Part shown: one piece after another, positions 1-12,183 of the stretch
Layout of the letters: each line of letters opens with the position of its first letter
Position numbering within the stretch: position 1 is the stretch's first letter
Source of the DNA: Cupriavidus necator N-1
GTDB taxonomy: Bacteria > Pseudomonadota > Gammaproteobacteria > Burkholderiales > Burkholderiaceae
Reading direction: 5' to 3'
NCBI RefSeq assembly: GCF_000219215.1
Contig: NC_015726.1
Coordinates: 1-64,000 of the forward strand
DNA length: 64,000 bases
Position numbers and translations under genes: made by a program
The notes under the pieces: model-generated
Database searches by the model: none
The model's input: the letters and a program-made list of their open reading frames with translations, nothing else
Told to the model about the DNA's origin: nothing

Positions 1-100
1 TACGGTAAGGATGGCCCGGATCGCGCGGCGTAGATGCTGCTTGTGGCGTGCCGGGGGAACCGCTTAATTGCGGCCGGGTACGATTACCAAAAAACAAACA

Positions 101-1843
101 ATGCAAGATTTCTGGCAGGCGGCAGCAGCGCAATTAGAGCGCGAGCTGACGCCGCAACAGTTCAAAACGTGGATCAAGCCGCTGGCGCCCGTTGCGTTCG
201 ATGAAGAAACGCACGCGCTGCGCATTGCCGCGCCCAACCGTTTCAAGCTGGACTGGGTCAAGAGCCAGTTTTCGGGGCGCATCACCGCACTTGCCTGCGA
301 GTACTGGGAAGCGCAGGTCAGCGTCCAGTTCGTGCTGGATCCCGCCGCGTCGGGCCGTGCCGCTGCCTATATGCAGCCGGCCCAGCCCGGCATGGACGGC
401 CACGCAGCACCGGGTACGGGCATGGCCGGCTATCCCGGCGCCCAGCCGATGGGCGGCCAGGTCCCGTTTGCCATGCCCGGCCAGCCTGGCTATGGCGAGT
501 ACCCCACCCCAGCCGCGTACGGCATGGGCCAGCCGCAGTACGGCAATCCGGTCGGCATGCCCTCCGCAGCCCCGGTCCCGGCCGGCGCGCGTGCGCAGGC
601 CCCAGGCATGGGCGGCCAGCACCCCGGCCAGCATCACCCGCAGCACGGCGCCGACATGGGCGAGATCGACGTGGTCCACATGGACCCCGCCGAGGCCAGC
701 GCCCGCTCCTACCGCGTGCAGCCGCAGCAACCCCAGCAGCCGCACCCGTCCCATCAGCCCCACCAGCAGATGGGCGGCGCCACGCCGATGCCCGGCCACC
801 AGCCCAGCGACACGGTGCATGAGCGCTCGCGCCTGAACCCGATCCTGACCTTTGACAACTTCGTCACTGGTAAAGCCAACCAGCTGGCTCGTGCCGCGGC
901 CATCCAGGTGGCCAACAACCCGGGCAAGTCGTACAACCCGCTGTATCTCTATGGCGGCGTGGGCCTGGGCAAGACTCACCTGATCCACGCCATCGGCAAC
1001 TACATGCTGCTGGAGAACCCGCGCGCGCGCATCCGCTACATCCACGCCGAGCAGTACGTCTCTGACGTGGTCAAGGCGTACCAGCGCAAGGCGTTCGACG
1101 AGTTCAAACGCTACTACCACTCGCTGGACCTGCTGCTGATCGACGATATCCAGTTCTTCTCCGGCAAGAACCGCACGCAGGAAGAGTTCTTCTATGCCTT
1201 CGAGGCCCTAATTGCCAACCGGGCGCAGGTGATCATCACCAGCGATACCTACCCCAAGGAAATCAGCGGCATCGACGACCGCCTGATCTCGCGCTTTGAC
1301 TCGGGCCTGACCGTGGCCATCGAGCCGCCCGAGCTGGAAATGCGCGTGGCCATCCTGATGAAGAAGGCCGCCGCGGAAAGCGTCAACGTGCCCGAAGAGG
1401 TTGCCTTCTTCGTCGCCAAGCACCTGCGCTCAAACGTGCGTGAGCTGGAAGGCGCGTTGCGCAAGATCCTGGCGTTCAGCAACTTCCACGGCAAGGACAT
1501 CACCATCGAAGTGACGCGCGAAGCGCTCAAGGATCTGCTGACCGTGCAGAACCGCCAGATCTCCGTGGAGAACATCCAGAAGACCTGCGCGGATTTCTAC
1601 AACATCAAGGTCGCTGACATGTACTCGAAAAAGCGGCCTGCCAATATTGCACGGCCGCGCCAGATTGCGATGTACCTGGCCAAGGAGCTGACGCAGAAGA
1701 GCCTGCCCGAAATCGGCGAGCTCTTTGGCGGCCGCGACCACACCACCGTGCTGCACGCCGTGCGCAAGATCGCCGACGAACGCAGCAAGGACGCGCAGCT
1801 GAACCACGAGCTGCACGTGCTGGAGCAAACGCTCAAGGGCTGA
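101..1843 (+). CDS. dnaA: Chromosomal replication initiator protein DnaA
   Basis: ATP-dependent initiator that binds DnaA boxes and melts oriC. The ATG at 101 is preferred to the in-frame TTG at 68 because it gives the usual start MQDFWQ. The 580-residue product has domain I (1-80), a low-complexity linker rich in Q, P, G, M and H (about 85-240), the AAA+ domain with Walker [10 protein letters not shown] (285-293) and Walker [10 protein letters not shown], and a C-terminal helix-turn-helix with the DnaA signature [12 protein letters not shown]. It is longer than E. coli DnaA (467 residues) almost entirely because of the linker. It is followed by dnaN and gyrB in the classic order. Only 100 bases lie upstream, where I see no convincing DnaA-box cluster. 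Confidence 0.98.
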   Translation: MQDFWQAAAAQLERELTPQQFKTWIKPLAPVAFDEETHALRIAAPNRFKLDWVKSQFSGRITALACEYWEAQVSVQFVLDPAASGRAAAYMQPAQPGMDGHAAPGTGMAGYPGAQPMGGQVPFAMPGQPGYGEYPTPAAYGMGQPQYGNPVGMPSAAPVPAGARAQAPGMGGQHPGQHHPQHGADMGEIDVVHMDPAEASARSYRVQPQQPQQPHPSHQPHQQMGGATPMPGHQPSDTVHERSRLNPILTFDNFVTGKANQLARAAAIQVANNPGKSYNPLYLYGGVGLGKTHLIHAIGNYMLLENPRARIRYIHAEQYVSDVVKAYQRKAFDEFKRYYHSLDLLLIDDIQFFSGKNRTQEEFFYAFEALIANRAQVIITSDTYPKEISGIDDRLISRFDSGLTVAIEPPELEMRVAILMKKAAAESVNVPEEVAFFVAKHLRSNVRELEGALRKILAFSNFHGKDITIEVTREALKDLLTVQNRQISVENIQKTCADFYNIKVADMYSKKRPANIARPRQIAMYLAKELTQKSLPEIGELFGGRDHTTVLHAVRKIADERSKDAQLNHELHVLEQTLKG

Positions 1844-2211
1844 TGCATGGCCGATGCCCGGGGTACCCCCGGGAAGGCGTTTTGAAGGGTCGGCCCCTCG
1901 GGGCTGGCATACTGTAGGGTGCGCGCCACGGACATCCCGTGGCGCCTGGGGAATTAACGTCAGCGTCGCCGGGGCAAGTGTCCGGAAAATGGCCACTGAT
2001 AAGGCTTTGCGGTGAGTCGGGACGGGATGGCAAGTGCGGTTTGCGCCAGCGTGGCTTTTTGGGCACAGCTGGCCCGCCGGCCGGTCCCGCCCCGCTTCAC
2101 CGCAGCGGCTTATCCTTGGTACAATGGCACATTAACTCCTTGATTCCTAAGTGAATTTGGAGTTGTTTGCGTTCTGCGGTCGCCGATTACAAACGACGAA
2201 GGATAAATTCA
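1844..2211. other. dnaA-dnaN intergenic region
   Basis: About 370 bases without a convincing gene. A possible dnaN promoter lies near the right end: TACAAT at 2120-2125 preceded, 18 bases upstream, by TTCACC. A DnaA-box-like TTATCC stands near 2110, overlapping this candidate, but it is a single imperfect match. I see no rho-independent terminator after dnaA. Confidence 0.4.
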
Positions 2212-3327
2212 ATGCAATTGGTCAAAACCTCGCGAGACAACCTGCTGCGTCCGCTGCAAATCGTGAGCGGCATCGTGGAGCGCCGCCACACCCTCCCGAT
2301 CCTGGCCAATCTGCTGATTCGCAAGTCCGGGTCCAACGTTTCCTTCCTCTCGACCGACATCGAGATCCAGATCACCACGCACGCCGAATGCGGCGTTGGC
2401 AGCGACAGCATTGCCACCACCGTGGCCGCGCGCAAGCTGCTGGACATCCTGCGCGCCATGCCTGACGGCGACGTGGCCCTGTCGCTCAACGACAAGCGCA
2501 TGACCGTGCAATCCGGCAAGAGCCGCTTCGCACTGCAGACGCTGGCCGCAGAGGAATTCCCGACCGTTGCCGAAGCCAGCGAATTCAACGCCAGCGTCAG
2601 CCTGCCGCAGAAGACCTTCAAGCACCTGCTGGCGATGGTCCACTTCGCCATGGCGCAGCAGGACATCCGCTACTACCTGAACGGCATGCTGCTGGTGGTC
2701 GAAGGCAAGAAGGTCATGGCAGTCGCCACCGACGGCCACCGCCTGGCCTACTGCGGCGTTGAGCTGGAAACCGAAGCCGTCGGCGTGGGCGCGCGCCAGG
2801 AAGTCATCATCCCGCGCAAGACCATCCTGGAACTGCAGCGCCTGCTGGAAGACAACGACGATCCGGTGCAGGTGCAGCTGGCCGCCAACCAGGTCAAGTT
2901 CACGTTCGCCAATATCGAACTGATCTCCAAGCTGGTTGAAGGCAAGTTCCCCGACTTCCAGCGCGTGATTCCCAAGGGCTACAAGAATGCCTTCGCCATC
3001 GACCGCGTGCGGCTGCAGCAGGCGCTGCAACGCACCGCGATCCTGACGACCGACAAATTCAAGGGCGTGCGCTGCATCCTCGACACGCACATGCTCAAGA
3101 TCAGCTCCACCAACGCCGACCAGGAAGAGGCGCAGGAAGAGCTGGAACTCGATTACTCGGGCGACGCGCTCGATATCGGCTTCAACGTGACCTACCTGCT
3201 TGACGTGCTTGCCAACCTGAAGAGCGAGCAGGTGCAGGTCAGCCTCGGCGACTCGAATTCGAGTGCGCTGATTACCGTGCCGGAAGACGACAACTTCAAG
3301 TACGTCGTCATGCCGATGCGCATCTGA
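2212..3327 (+). CDS. dnaN: DNA polymerase III beta subunit (sliding clamp)
   Basis: Processivity clamp of the replicase; the dimeric ring tethers polymerase III to DNA. The ATG at 2212 gives MQLVKTSRDNLLRPLQIVSG, the family start, and follows a GAAGGA ribosome site 8 bases upstream; the in-frame TTG at 2167 would add 15 unrelated residues. The 371-residue length fits betaproteobacterial clamps. The three repeated clamp domains are intact, with the family motif VATDGHRLAYC in the middle domain and the usual C-terminal end VVMPMRI. Encoded between dnaA and gyrB, with its own terminator downstream. Confidence 0.98.
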   Translation: MQLVKTSRDNLLRPLQIVSGIVERRHTLPILANLLIRKSGSNVSFLSTDIEIQITTHAECGVGSDSIATTVAARKLLDILRAMPDGDVALSLNDKRMTVQSGKSRFALQTLAAEEFPTVAEASEFNASVSLPQKTFKHLLAMVHFAMAQQDIRYYLNGMLLVVEGKKVMAVATDGHRLAYCGVELETEAVGVGARQEVIIPRKTILELQRLLEDNDDPVQVQLAANQVKFTFANIELISKLVEGKFPDFQRVIPKGYKNAFAIDRVRLQQALQRTAILTTDKFKGVRCILDTHMLKISSTNADQEEAQEELELDYSGDALDIGFNVTYLLDVLANLKSEQVQVSLGDSNSSALITVPEDDNFKYVVMPMRI

Positions 3328-3431
3328 TGATCCGGTAACAGGACCAGACCAGACAAGAACCGGAGCAGCAAACGGCACGCAACGACACCTGGCCCAGGCC
3401 GGGACGTCCTGGGGATGACCATCCCGCAGCG

Positions 3432-3464
3432 GGGGCAGGATCGAAACGACGATCCGCCCCTTTT
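3432..3464 (+). terminator. Rho-independent terminator after dnaN
   Basis: Arms at 3432-3443 and 3450-3460 pair with one bulged A; the core is GGATCG/CGATCC around a short A-rich loop. TTTT follows at 3461-3464, and another T-run lies a few bases on. It separates dnaN from gyrB, which therefore probably has its own promoter in 3465-3556. Confidence 0.75.
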
Positions 3465-3550
3465 GCCGTTTTTAGTAACCCGCCATGCGGACCCTTTCGC
3501 GCCCCGCCGCTATGCCGGCCCGGCCCGAATTCCGCCATTGCCGTGAGTAG

Positions 3551-6082
<2,532 letters not shown>

Positions 6083-6121
6083 CATGTAGTGTGTAGATAG
6101 CGTCATAACCTGAGAAAAATG

Positions 6122-6155
6122 GACCCATAAGTTGAGAAATTTATGGGTCTTTTTT
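6122..6155 (+). terminator. Rho-independent terminator after gyrB
   Basis: Perfect 9-bp stem GACCCATAA (6122-6130) and TTATGGGTC (6141-6149) around a 10-base loop, followed directly by TTTTTT. It ends the replication gene block. Confidence 0.9.
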
Positions 6156-6358
6156 CATAATAGTCAAGATTTCCGGGTTACCCGTCGAAGCCCATCGCCA
6201 CCGAAAGTTTTCCAAGAGGGGATGGGCAACTAAAACGAAAACAGAGAACGCTGAGAGCGGCGGTTGCATCTATATGGCATTGCCAAAACCAATCGGAAAG
6301 CAGCTGGAAGTGGTGTGCCTGCCGGCGACCGGGCAGCATGTCGTGCTCGGTACCGCGG

Positions 6359-7157
6359 GTAGCGGCGAGCCCTTGCGCGCATGATGCCTTGAGCGGTGTA
6401 GAACATATCGCTTGGAACTATTGGTTCAAAGGCATGCTCCTTTCGAATCCACATATCGGGTGTGTTGGCGACCCGCATTTTCTTCAGCTTGAAGGAGACG
6501 CGGTTGTAGACGTTGTTGCCGATGTACTTTTTCGTTCGTCAGGACCTCCCTCACCGTAGATCGACTCCAAGGCCGACCGAGCTCTGTCTCGATTCGCATG
6601 GCGTTCAGTCGTGCTGCGATTTCGTGCTCATTTAGCGACTCCTCGATGAACCACGAGTAAATGAGATTGACAGTACGTACCTCGCTCTCCGGGCCTGGCA
6701 TCAGGATCACGCGGTCAGTCTGAAAACTCTTATGCTCTCCTCTTGCCAGTGGCCCTTTCATGACTCCGTGCTGGTCCGCGAGGACCGCTGCAGCCCATAG
6801 CCCGCTGGACCTCCTTGGCGAAACCCCATCTCGATAAGGCGGCACTGCCCGGCGAAGACCTTTGATGAGAGTTCGCGGCTGTACTCGCCAGCCATTGCGC
6901 GCTTCACGCCCTTGACGATGGTTGAGACGGTGGAGCCGTCGTTCTCGAACTGCTCGGCGCAATAGGCGACCTGGAAGCCAGCCCTCCGGCAGATGTACTC
7001 GTAGTACGCGCTTTCATCGGCGTCCTGAAAGCGGCCCCATCGACTCACGTCATAGACCAGAATGACCTGGAAATCCGCTGCGCCGGATTCGACGTCATGA
7101 ATGAGGTTTTGGAGCGCCTGCCTGCCGTCTATGCGTAAGCCGCTTCCACGCGTCCAT
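6359..7157 (-). pseudogene. Serine recombinase remnant (large resolvase type), decayed
   Basis: Three reading frames on the minus strand together encode the middle of a large serine recombinase: catalytic-domain remainder (VILVYDVSRWGRFQDADES, EYSRELSSKVFAGQCRL) from about 7150 to 6790, then the Recombinase domain (GPESEVRTVNLIYSWFIEE, LNEHEIAARLNAM) to about 6535, then MFYTAQGIMRARARRY ending near 6359. Frameshifts lie near 6790 and 6535. The N-terminal part that would carry the nucleophilic serine is absent; its place is taken by the end of the upstream small gene, so a deletion has fused the two. The C-terminal tail is also lost. Not functional as it stands. Confidence 0.8.
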
Positions 7158-7421
7158 CTTTGCAACGCGATTCGTGACAGTCCGTCGTTTTTGCCGTTCT
7201 CGGTTGCGGGCGGCATACGCGGGGTGGAGCTCGCGGTACTCATGCCTATACTCCGGATGCGCCGCAGCCCAGTTGCGTTGGGCCTGCGCTTGGTACTCGC
7301 GGTAGTCGGCGTCGGTCGCTAGCCGCGCGCGGTGGCTGCCAACTGCCGCGCGGCCACAGCTGGAAACTGGCGTCGCCGATGCCCCCAAACCAGCGTTTTC
7401 CCCGTCCCGATACTGGAACAA
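7095..7421 (-). pseudogene. Small basic protein relic, partner of the recombinase cassette
   Basis: The minus-strand frame encodes DADYREYQAQAQRNWAAAHP and continues with more aromatic and basic residues to NRVAKMDA. This resembles the small W/Y/R-rich proteins I recall beside large serine recombinases in proteobacterial cassettes (recollection, not searched). The usual N-terminal zinc-binding cysteines are not in this frame. After KMDA (near 7157) the frame runs into recombinase DNA read out of phase, giving an artificial tail. This marks the deletion junction. Confidence 0.5.
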
Positions 7422-7569
7422 CCCGTTTCAGCGCCTCCCTTATTCGGATTCCGTTCGCTTCATAGAATTGCCCCGCAACTGTAGTACCGCGAGGGGCCAG
7501 GCTGGCCTCACTCAAATCCGGCTAGCCGCTTGGTCCGCATCGCGGGCCAGCGCGCAATGGGGGGCGATC

Positions 7570-8463
7570 ATGGGGAAAAATGCACTTTTATGGGGAGTGG
7601 CGGCAACGCTGCTCACATTGACGGCACCGGCACATGCCGTTGCCGACTGGCAGGAACTGGGAGCGCAGTTCTATACCGGCAACGGTTTCAAGCAATACAG
7701 CAACAGCACCGACATGACCACCGGTGCGCCAACCGGCGCATCGACTCATCTCGATATCTTCCAGCTGAACTACAGCAACGGCTGGAAGTACGGTGCCACC
7801 TTCTTCTACTTCCAGAATGCCTTCGACCACGGCAACTACCGGATGTACACCCAGGGCTGGGAGTTCCTCAGCCTGAACAAGATCTTCGACGCGGACCTGT
7901 CCTTCGGCCCCATCAAGGAGATCCGGCTTGCGCCGGGCTGGCAGTTCGCCACATCCAAGGACTACTACGCCGGCACGCAGAACCAGGGCAATGCCGCCGA
8001 CTACGGCGCCAAGATGGTCTATCCCGCCGTCGATACCCGGGACCTCTTCCTGGGCCTGGACTTCCCGCTCAAAGTCCCTGGCTTCGACTACCTCGGCGTG
8101 AGCGTCGGTGTCTACAAGGACTTCCAGCCCAAGACCCGCTACACGCTGCAGCCCTCCGTCAACTTGTACTACCGCTCGACCTTCTTTATCGGCCCGACCC
8201 GCTGGAAGGCCCAGGGTTACGCCCAATGGTACGGGGCGCGCAACGCGCGCGAGAACAGCAACTATGACGCCGTCGCCTACTTCACCACGCAGGATGCCCT
8301 GCTGCTCGACACCGGCCTGCTGCTGTGGGACCGCCCCGACCAGTTCTATGCCGGCGTGCAGTTGCAGTGGTCGCACAATACCTACGGCGTCAAGACGATA
8401 GAGGGCGTTTCCAAGGCCACCAACGAATTCTTCCCGCAGTTGATGTTTGAATGGATCTTCTGA
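7570..8463 (+). CDS. Tsx-like outer-membrane nucleoside channel
   Basis: Probable 297-residue beta-barrel of the Tsx/nucleoside-specific porin family, letting nucleosides cross the outer membrane. The ATG at 7570 is chosen because it starts a clean signal peptide (MGKNALLWGVAATLLTLTAPAHA, given here as residues 1-23) and follows a G-rich run; the ORF extends upstream to 7468 without family-like sequence. Mature protein begins VADWQELGAQFYTG; alternating aromatic strands follow and the chain ends in Phe (EWIF), as expected for barrel assembly. It sits 20 bases before a BMP-type binding protein and three more ABC transporter genes, so porin and importer likely form one uptake operon. Confidence 0.8.
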   Translation: MGKNALLWGVAATLLTLTAPAHAVADWQELGAQFYTGNGFKQYSNSTDMTTGAPTGASTHLDIFQLNYSNGWKYGATFFYFQNAFDHGNYRMYTQGWEFLSLNKIFDADLSFGPIKEIRLAPGWQFATSKDYYAGTQNQGNAADYGAKMVYPAVDTRDLFLGLDFPLKVPGFDYLGVSVGVYKDFQPKTRYTLQPSVNLYYRSTFFIGPTRWKAQGYAQWYGARNARENSNYDAVAYFTTQDALLLDTGLLLWDRPDQFYAGVQLQWSHNTYGVKTIEGVSKATNEFFPQLMFEWIF

Positions 8464-8483
8464 ACTGAACGGAGCGTAGCGCC

Positions 8484-9533
8484 ATGCATTTGAATCGCCA
8501 AATCGGAAATTTCCCCCGCGTCCTGCGCGCCCTCGGCTTCTTCTATGCGATCTATGTGGCATGCCTGCCGCCAGCGCAGGCGCAGCCCACCCCCGCGCCC
8601 ACGCAAGTCAAGATCGCGGCGGTGCTCGGCTCCGGCCCGGACGACCCCTGGAACGCGACCCTGATCTCGACCTGGAAGCAGCTGCGCGCGGCCAAGCCGC
8701 ACGGGCTTGCCATCAATGATCCGGTCTACACCGAAGGCGTCTTCGGCAGCGCGGCGGAAGCGGCATTGCGCCTTTACGCGCGCAAGGGCTACGACATCAT
8801 CTGGGCGCATGCCAACTATACCGATGAGGTACGCCGCATCCACGCGCAGTATCCCAACACGCTGTTCGTGCTCACCGGTGCGCCAAACGAGCCGATCGGC
8901 GCAAACGTCTATCTGCTCTACAACCGCATCTACGAGCCGTCCTACCTTGCCGGCATCGCTGCCGGAATGCTGACCAGGACCGGCGTGGTCGGCGCCGTCG
9001 CCGGCTTTCCGACGGAAGACACCAACGATGCCATCAACGCGTTCTTCGCCGGGGCCAGGAGCGTGCGTCCTGACGTGAAGCAGAAGGTGTCGTTCATCGC
9101 AAGCTGGTGGGATCCGCCTATGGCAACCGAAGCCATGAAGGCGCAGGTGGCCGGCGGTGTCGACCAGGAGTTCATGCTCAGCTCAACCTTCGATGTCTGC
9201 AAGCAGCAGAAGGTCACCTGCTATGGCGCCTACCGCGACTGGAGCCCGGTGGCGCCGCAGAACATCGCCACCAGCGCCCTGGGCAACTGGACACCGGGCT
9301 TCAAGTGGATCCTTGACGAATGGCACGCCAGCCGCGTTGGCGGCAAGCCGTTGGCCGGCAATATGAACAAGCGCTACTTCGGCATGGCCGAAGGCGGCGC
9401 GGAGCTGGCGCCGTTCCACGACTTTCCGATGCCGCCGCAGATTGCGGCGCGGATCAGCGAGACCCGCGCCAGAATCGAGGCACGGCAGCAGACGGTGGAG
9501 CTCGACGTCAGCAAGCCGGCCTCGTCAAAGTAG
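8484..9533 (+). CDS. BMP-family ABC transporter substrate-binding protein
   Basis: Periplasmic binding protein of the basic-membrane-protein family (Med/PnrA/BmpA type), whose known members bind purine nucleosides or purines. 349 residues; a signal peptide ends near residue 32 (AQA), followed by a Pro-rich stretch and VKIAAVLGSGPDDPWN. Family features include YDIIWAHANYTDEV, the hinge YLAGIAAGMLTRTGVVGAVAG and a final lobe with GAYRDWSPVAPQNIATSAL. GGAG lies before the ATG at 8484. No lipobox is seen, so it is probably soluble in the periplasm. The ATPase gene starts 8 bases after the stop, so it is operonic with the importer. Confidence 0.88.
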   Translation: MHLNRQIGNFPRVLRALGFFYAIYVACLPPAQAQPTPAPTQVKIAAVLGSGPDDPWNATLISTWKQLRAAKPHGLAINDPVYTEGVFGSAAEAALRLYARKGYDIIWAHANYTDEVRRIHAQYPNTLFVLTGAPNEPIGANVYLLYNRIYEPSYLAGIAAGMLTRTGVVGAVAGFPTEDTNDAINAFFAGARSVRPDVKQKVSFIASWWDPPMATEAMKAQVAGGVDQEFMLSSTFDVCKQQKVTCYGAYRDWSPVAPQNIATSALGNWTPGFKWILDEWHASRVGGKPLAGNMNKRYFGMAEGGAELAPFHDFPMPPQIAARISETRARIEARQQTVELDVSKPASSK

Positions 9534-9541
9534 AGGGTGCC

Positions 9542-11092
9542 ATGCAAGCCATCCCTCACTTGCGCGTGCGCAACCTGTCCAAGCGGTTCGGCAACTTCAC
9601 CGCCCTTGGCGACGTCAGCATCGAGATCGCTCGCGGCGAGATGCACTGCCTGCTCGGCGAAAACGGCGCCGGCAAATCCACGCTGACCAGTTGCCTGTCG
9701 GGCTATCTCCAGGCCGATGCTGGCACCATCGAGGTCTACGGACAAGCGCTGGACATCCGCTCGCCCATGGACGCCCGCCGTGCCGGCATCGGCAAGGTGT
9801 TCCAGCACTTTGTGCTGGCCAATCCCCTGACGGTGGTCGAGAACGTGATCGCCGGCTCGCCGCAGCGCGGCTTTCTGCCGCGCACCGCGGCAACGCGTGC
9901 CCGGCTCCATGAGCGGTGCCGCAAGTACGGGCTGAGCCTCGATCTGGATTGCCCGGTCGGCGACCTCGACGTCGGGCAGCAGCAATGGGCCGAAATCCTG
10001 AAGTGCCTCAATACCGAGGTCGACCTGCTGATTCTGGACGAGCCGACCGCCGTGCTGACGCCGCAGGAATCCGTGCAGCTGTTCAGCGTGCTGCGGACCC
10101 TTACCGGCGAAGGGACGACGGTAGTGCTGATCACCCACAAGCTGGATGAAGTGCTGCAGTGTGACCGCGTGACCGTCATGCGCAAGGGGCGGGTGATCGA
10201 TACCGTCGAAGCCGCGCGTTGTACCCGCGACGACCTGTCCACGCTGATGGTTGGCCACGCCACCTCCACGCCGCGCCGCGGCGCCTCCAGCCCGGGCGCG
10301 CCGCGCCTGGTGCTGGAAGGCCTGTCAGCCTCAGCCGGCCGGCGCCCCCTGCACGGCATCGACCTTACCGTGCACCGCGGCGAGATCGTCGGCATCGCCG
10401 GTGTCTCAGGCAACGGCCAGAAGGAACTGTTCGAGGTCATTGCCGGCGCGCGCCGCGCCACCGCCGGCCGCCTGCTGTGCGATGGCGTCGATCTCACCAA
10501 CCACGACCCGGGCACTATCTCGCGGGCCGGCATCGGCCATATTCCGCAAGACCGTTTTGCCGAAGGCCTAGTCGGTGAACTCAGCGTTGCCGACAACCTG
10601 ATGCTCGGGCGGCACCGCGATCCGGTGTTCAGCCGCCGCGGCTTCCTGTCGCGCAAGCGGGCCGAGGCGTTCGCGCAGGACTGCATCGACCGCTTTGCCA
10701 TCAGCACCCGCTCGGTCCACACCAAGGCAGGCACCTTGTCGGGCGGAAATGCACAGAAGATCGTCATTGCGCGCGAGCTGTACCAGGCCTCGAAAGTCGT
10801 GCTGGCCAACCAGCCCACGCGCGGCGTTGACGTGGGCGTCATCGAAAGCATCTATCGCCTGCTGCTCGACAAGCGCAATGAGGGCTACGCGATCCTGCTC
10901 GCCTCCGATGAGCTCGACGACCTGTTCAACCTCTGCGACCGCATCGCCGTGATGTACGAAGGGCGCATTGCCGGCATCTTCGATGCCACGCAGGTAACCA
11001 TTGCGCAGATCGGCCACCTGATGGCCGGGGGTGCGCACATTCCGCCGGCGCCAGCGCTGCAGCCGGCACCTTGCCTGAAGGATCTCCCATGA
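9542..11092 (+). CDS. Nucleoside ABC transporter, duplicated ATPase
   Basis: 516-residue ATPase with two ABC domains, like YufO/RbsA-type proteins that power BMP-dependent nucleoside import. Domain 1 has Walker A GENGAGKST and Walker B LLILDEPTAVLTP; its signature region reads DVGQQQWAEILK, the variant seen in this family. Domain 2 has a degenerate Walker A (GVSGNGQKEL) and a canonical signature LSGGNAQKIVIARE, the usual asymmetry. The ATG at 9542 follows AGAGGG; the long ORF upstream of it is the binding-protein gene read in another frame. The stop overlaps the next ATG (ATGA at 11089-11092), indicating coupling to the first permease. Confidence 0.9.
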   Translation: MQAIPHLRVRNLSKRFGNFTALGDVSIEIARGEMHCLLGENGAGKSTLTSCLSGYLQADAGTIEVYGQALDIRSPMDARRAGIGKVFQHFVLANPLTVVENVIAGSPQRGFLPRTAATRARLHERCRKYGLSLDLDCPVGDLDVGQQQWAEILKCLNTEVDLLILDEPTAVLTPQESVQLFSVLRTLTGEGTTVVLITHKLDEVLQCDRVTVMRKGRVIDTVEAARCTRDDLSTLMVGHATSTPRRGASSPGAPRLVLEGLSASAGRRPLHGIDLTVHRGEIVGIAGVSGNGQKELFEVIAGARRATAGRLLCDGVDLTNHDPGTISRAGIGHIPQDRFAEGLVGELSVADNLMLGRHRDPVFSRRGFLSRKRAEAFAQDCIDRFAISTRSVHTKAGTLSGGNAQKIVIARELYQASKVVLANQPTRGVDVGVIESIYRLLLDKRNEGYAILLASDELDDLFNLCDRIAVMYEGRIAGIFDATQVTIAQIGHLMAGGAHIPPAPALQPAPCLKDLP

Positions 11093-12183
11093 ACGCCAGG
11101 TTAGGCCGGGCCTTGACGCTCGGCAGTCTGTTGTCTTTCCCCGCTGCTGGCCATGGGCGAACTGTCGCCACGCTGGCGGCGGGCACGCTCGTCGGCCTGT
11201 CGGTCTCGGCGCTGCTGCTGGTCGCCGGCGGGTATCCGCTGGGCGCCGCGCTGTCGTCGCTATGGTCCGGCGCCTTCGGCGGCTTCGCCGAAGGCCTTGA
11301 TACCTTGCGCGATGCCACGCCGCTGTTCCTCGTCGCGCTGGCAACCATCGTCTCCTACCGTGCCCAGCTCTGGAACGTGGGGCAGGAAGGCCAGCTGGTA
11401 CTCGGGGCCATCTTTTGCTACGGCGCCACCTTGCTGGCAGCCGGCCTGCCGCAGCCGCTGCCGTGGCTGCTGCCGCTCTGCGCCGGCGTCGCCGGGGGCG
11501 CGCTCTGGAGCACGCCCCCGGCCCTGGCCAGGGTGCGCTGGGGCGTGAACGAGATTGTCTCGACCATGATGTTCAACTACATCGCCGTGTTCCTGCTGAT
11601 GTACCTGGTCGGCCATGTCTGGCCGGAATCGAGCGCCACGTACCTGCAGACGGCGCCGATCGGCGCGCCCGCCCATCTGCCTGCCTGGAATGCCGAGGGC
11701 ACGCTGAACGCGCAGTTCCTGATTGCCGCCGTGGTCGCGCTGGCGCTTGCGGTGCTGTTTGGCAGGAGCGTGCTCGGCTTCGAGATCCTGTCATTCGGGC
11801 TGAACGCCAGGACCTCGGCGTTCAAGGGGATCGCCGCCGGGGCCACCTGCCTGAAGGTCTTCGCGATCAGCGGCGGCATTGCGGGATTGTGCGGGGCGGT
11901 GATGCTTCTCGGCACGCAGTGGCGGCTGGCGCCGGCAACGCTGGCGAGCGGCGTGGGCTACAGCGGCATCATGGTCGCCATGCTCGGGCGCCTGCATCCG
12001 GCCGGCGCCCTGCTGGCAGCGCTGCTGTTCGGCGCGCTCAATACCGGCAGTGCCGCGATGCAGCTCGAAGCGGGCGTGCCCAGCACCATGGCGCGCGTCA
12101 TGCAGGCTGTGCTTCTTATCAGTTTTCTTCTGGCGCAAGCCATCAACCAGGCGCAACCGGCCAAGCGAGGGCGCGATGCATGA
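11089..12183 (+). CDS. Nucleoside ABC transporter permease 1
   Basis: 364-residue inner-membrane permease of the BPD_transp_2 family, partner of BMP importers. Many hydrophobic segments are visible, starting at TVATLAAGTLVGLSVSALLL. The family segment with WNVGQEGQLVLGAIF lies near residue 90, followed by the conserved VNEIVSTMMFNYIAVFLL loop. Its start overlaps the ATPase stop by 4 bases and its 3' end overlaps the second permease start by 8 bases, so the three proteins are probably made in step. Confidence 0.88.
   Translation: MNARLGRALTLGSLLSFPAAGHGRTVATLAAGTLVGLSVSALLLVAGGYPLGAALSSLWSGAFGGFAEGLDTLRDATPLFLVALATIVSYRAQLWNVGQEGQLVLGAIFCYGATLLAAGLPQPLPWLLPLCAGVAGGALWSTPPALARVRWGVNEIVSTMMFNYIAVFLLMYLVGHVWPESSATYLQTAPIGAPAHLPAWNAEGTLNAQFLIAAVVALALAVLFGRSVLGFEILSFGLNARTSAFKGIAAGATCLKVFAISGGIAGLCGAVMLLGTQWRLAPATLASGVGYSGIMVAMLGRLHPAGALLAALLFGALNTGSAAMQLEAGVPSTMARVMQAVLLISFLLAQAINQAQPAKRGRDA

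Noticed and set aside
1..100. oriC upstream of dnaA
   Set aside because: Only 100 bases are visible and no DnaA-box cluster or AT-rich unwinding element is seen; the origin may lie just outside.
134..1120. 328-residue minus-strand ORF opposite dnaA
   Set aside because: Shadow of the GC-rich coding frame; composition (H, V, L, R, A) follows codon phase and matches no family.
9320..9541. 74-codon N-terminal extension of the nucleoside ATPase
   Set aside because: It is the binding-protein gene read out of frame; the ABC domain begins right after the ATG at 9542.
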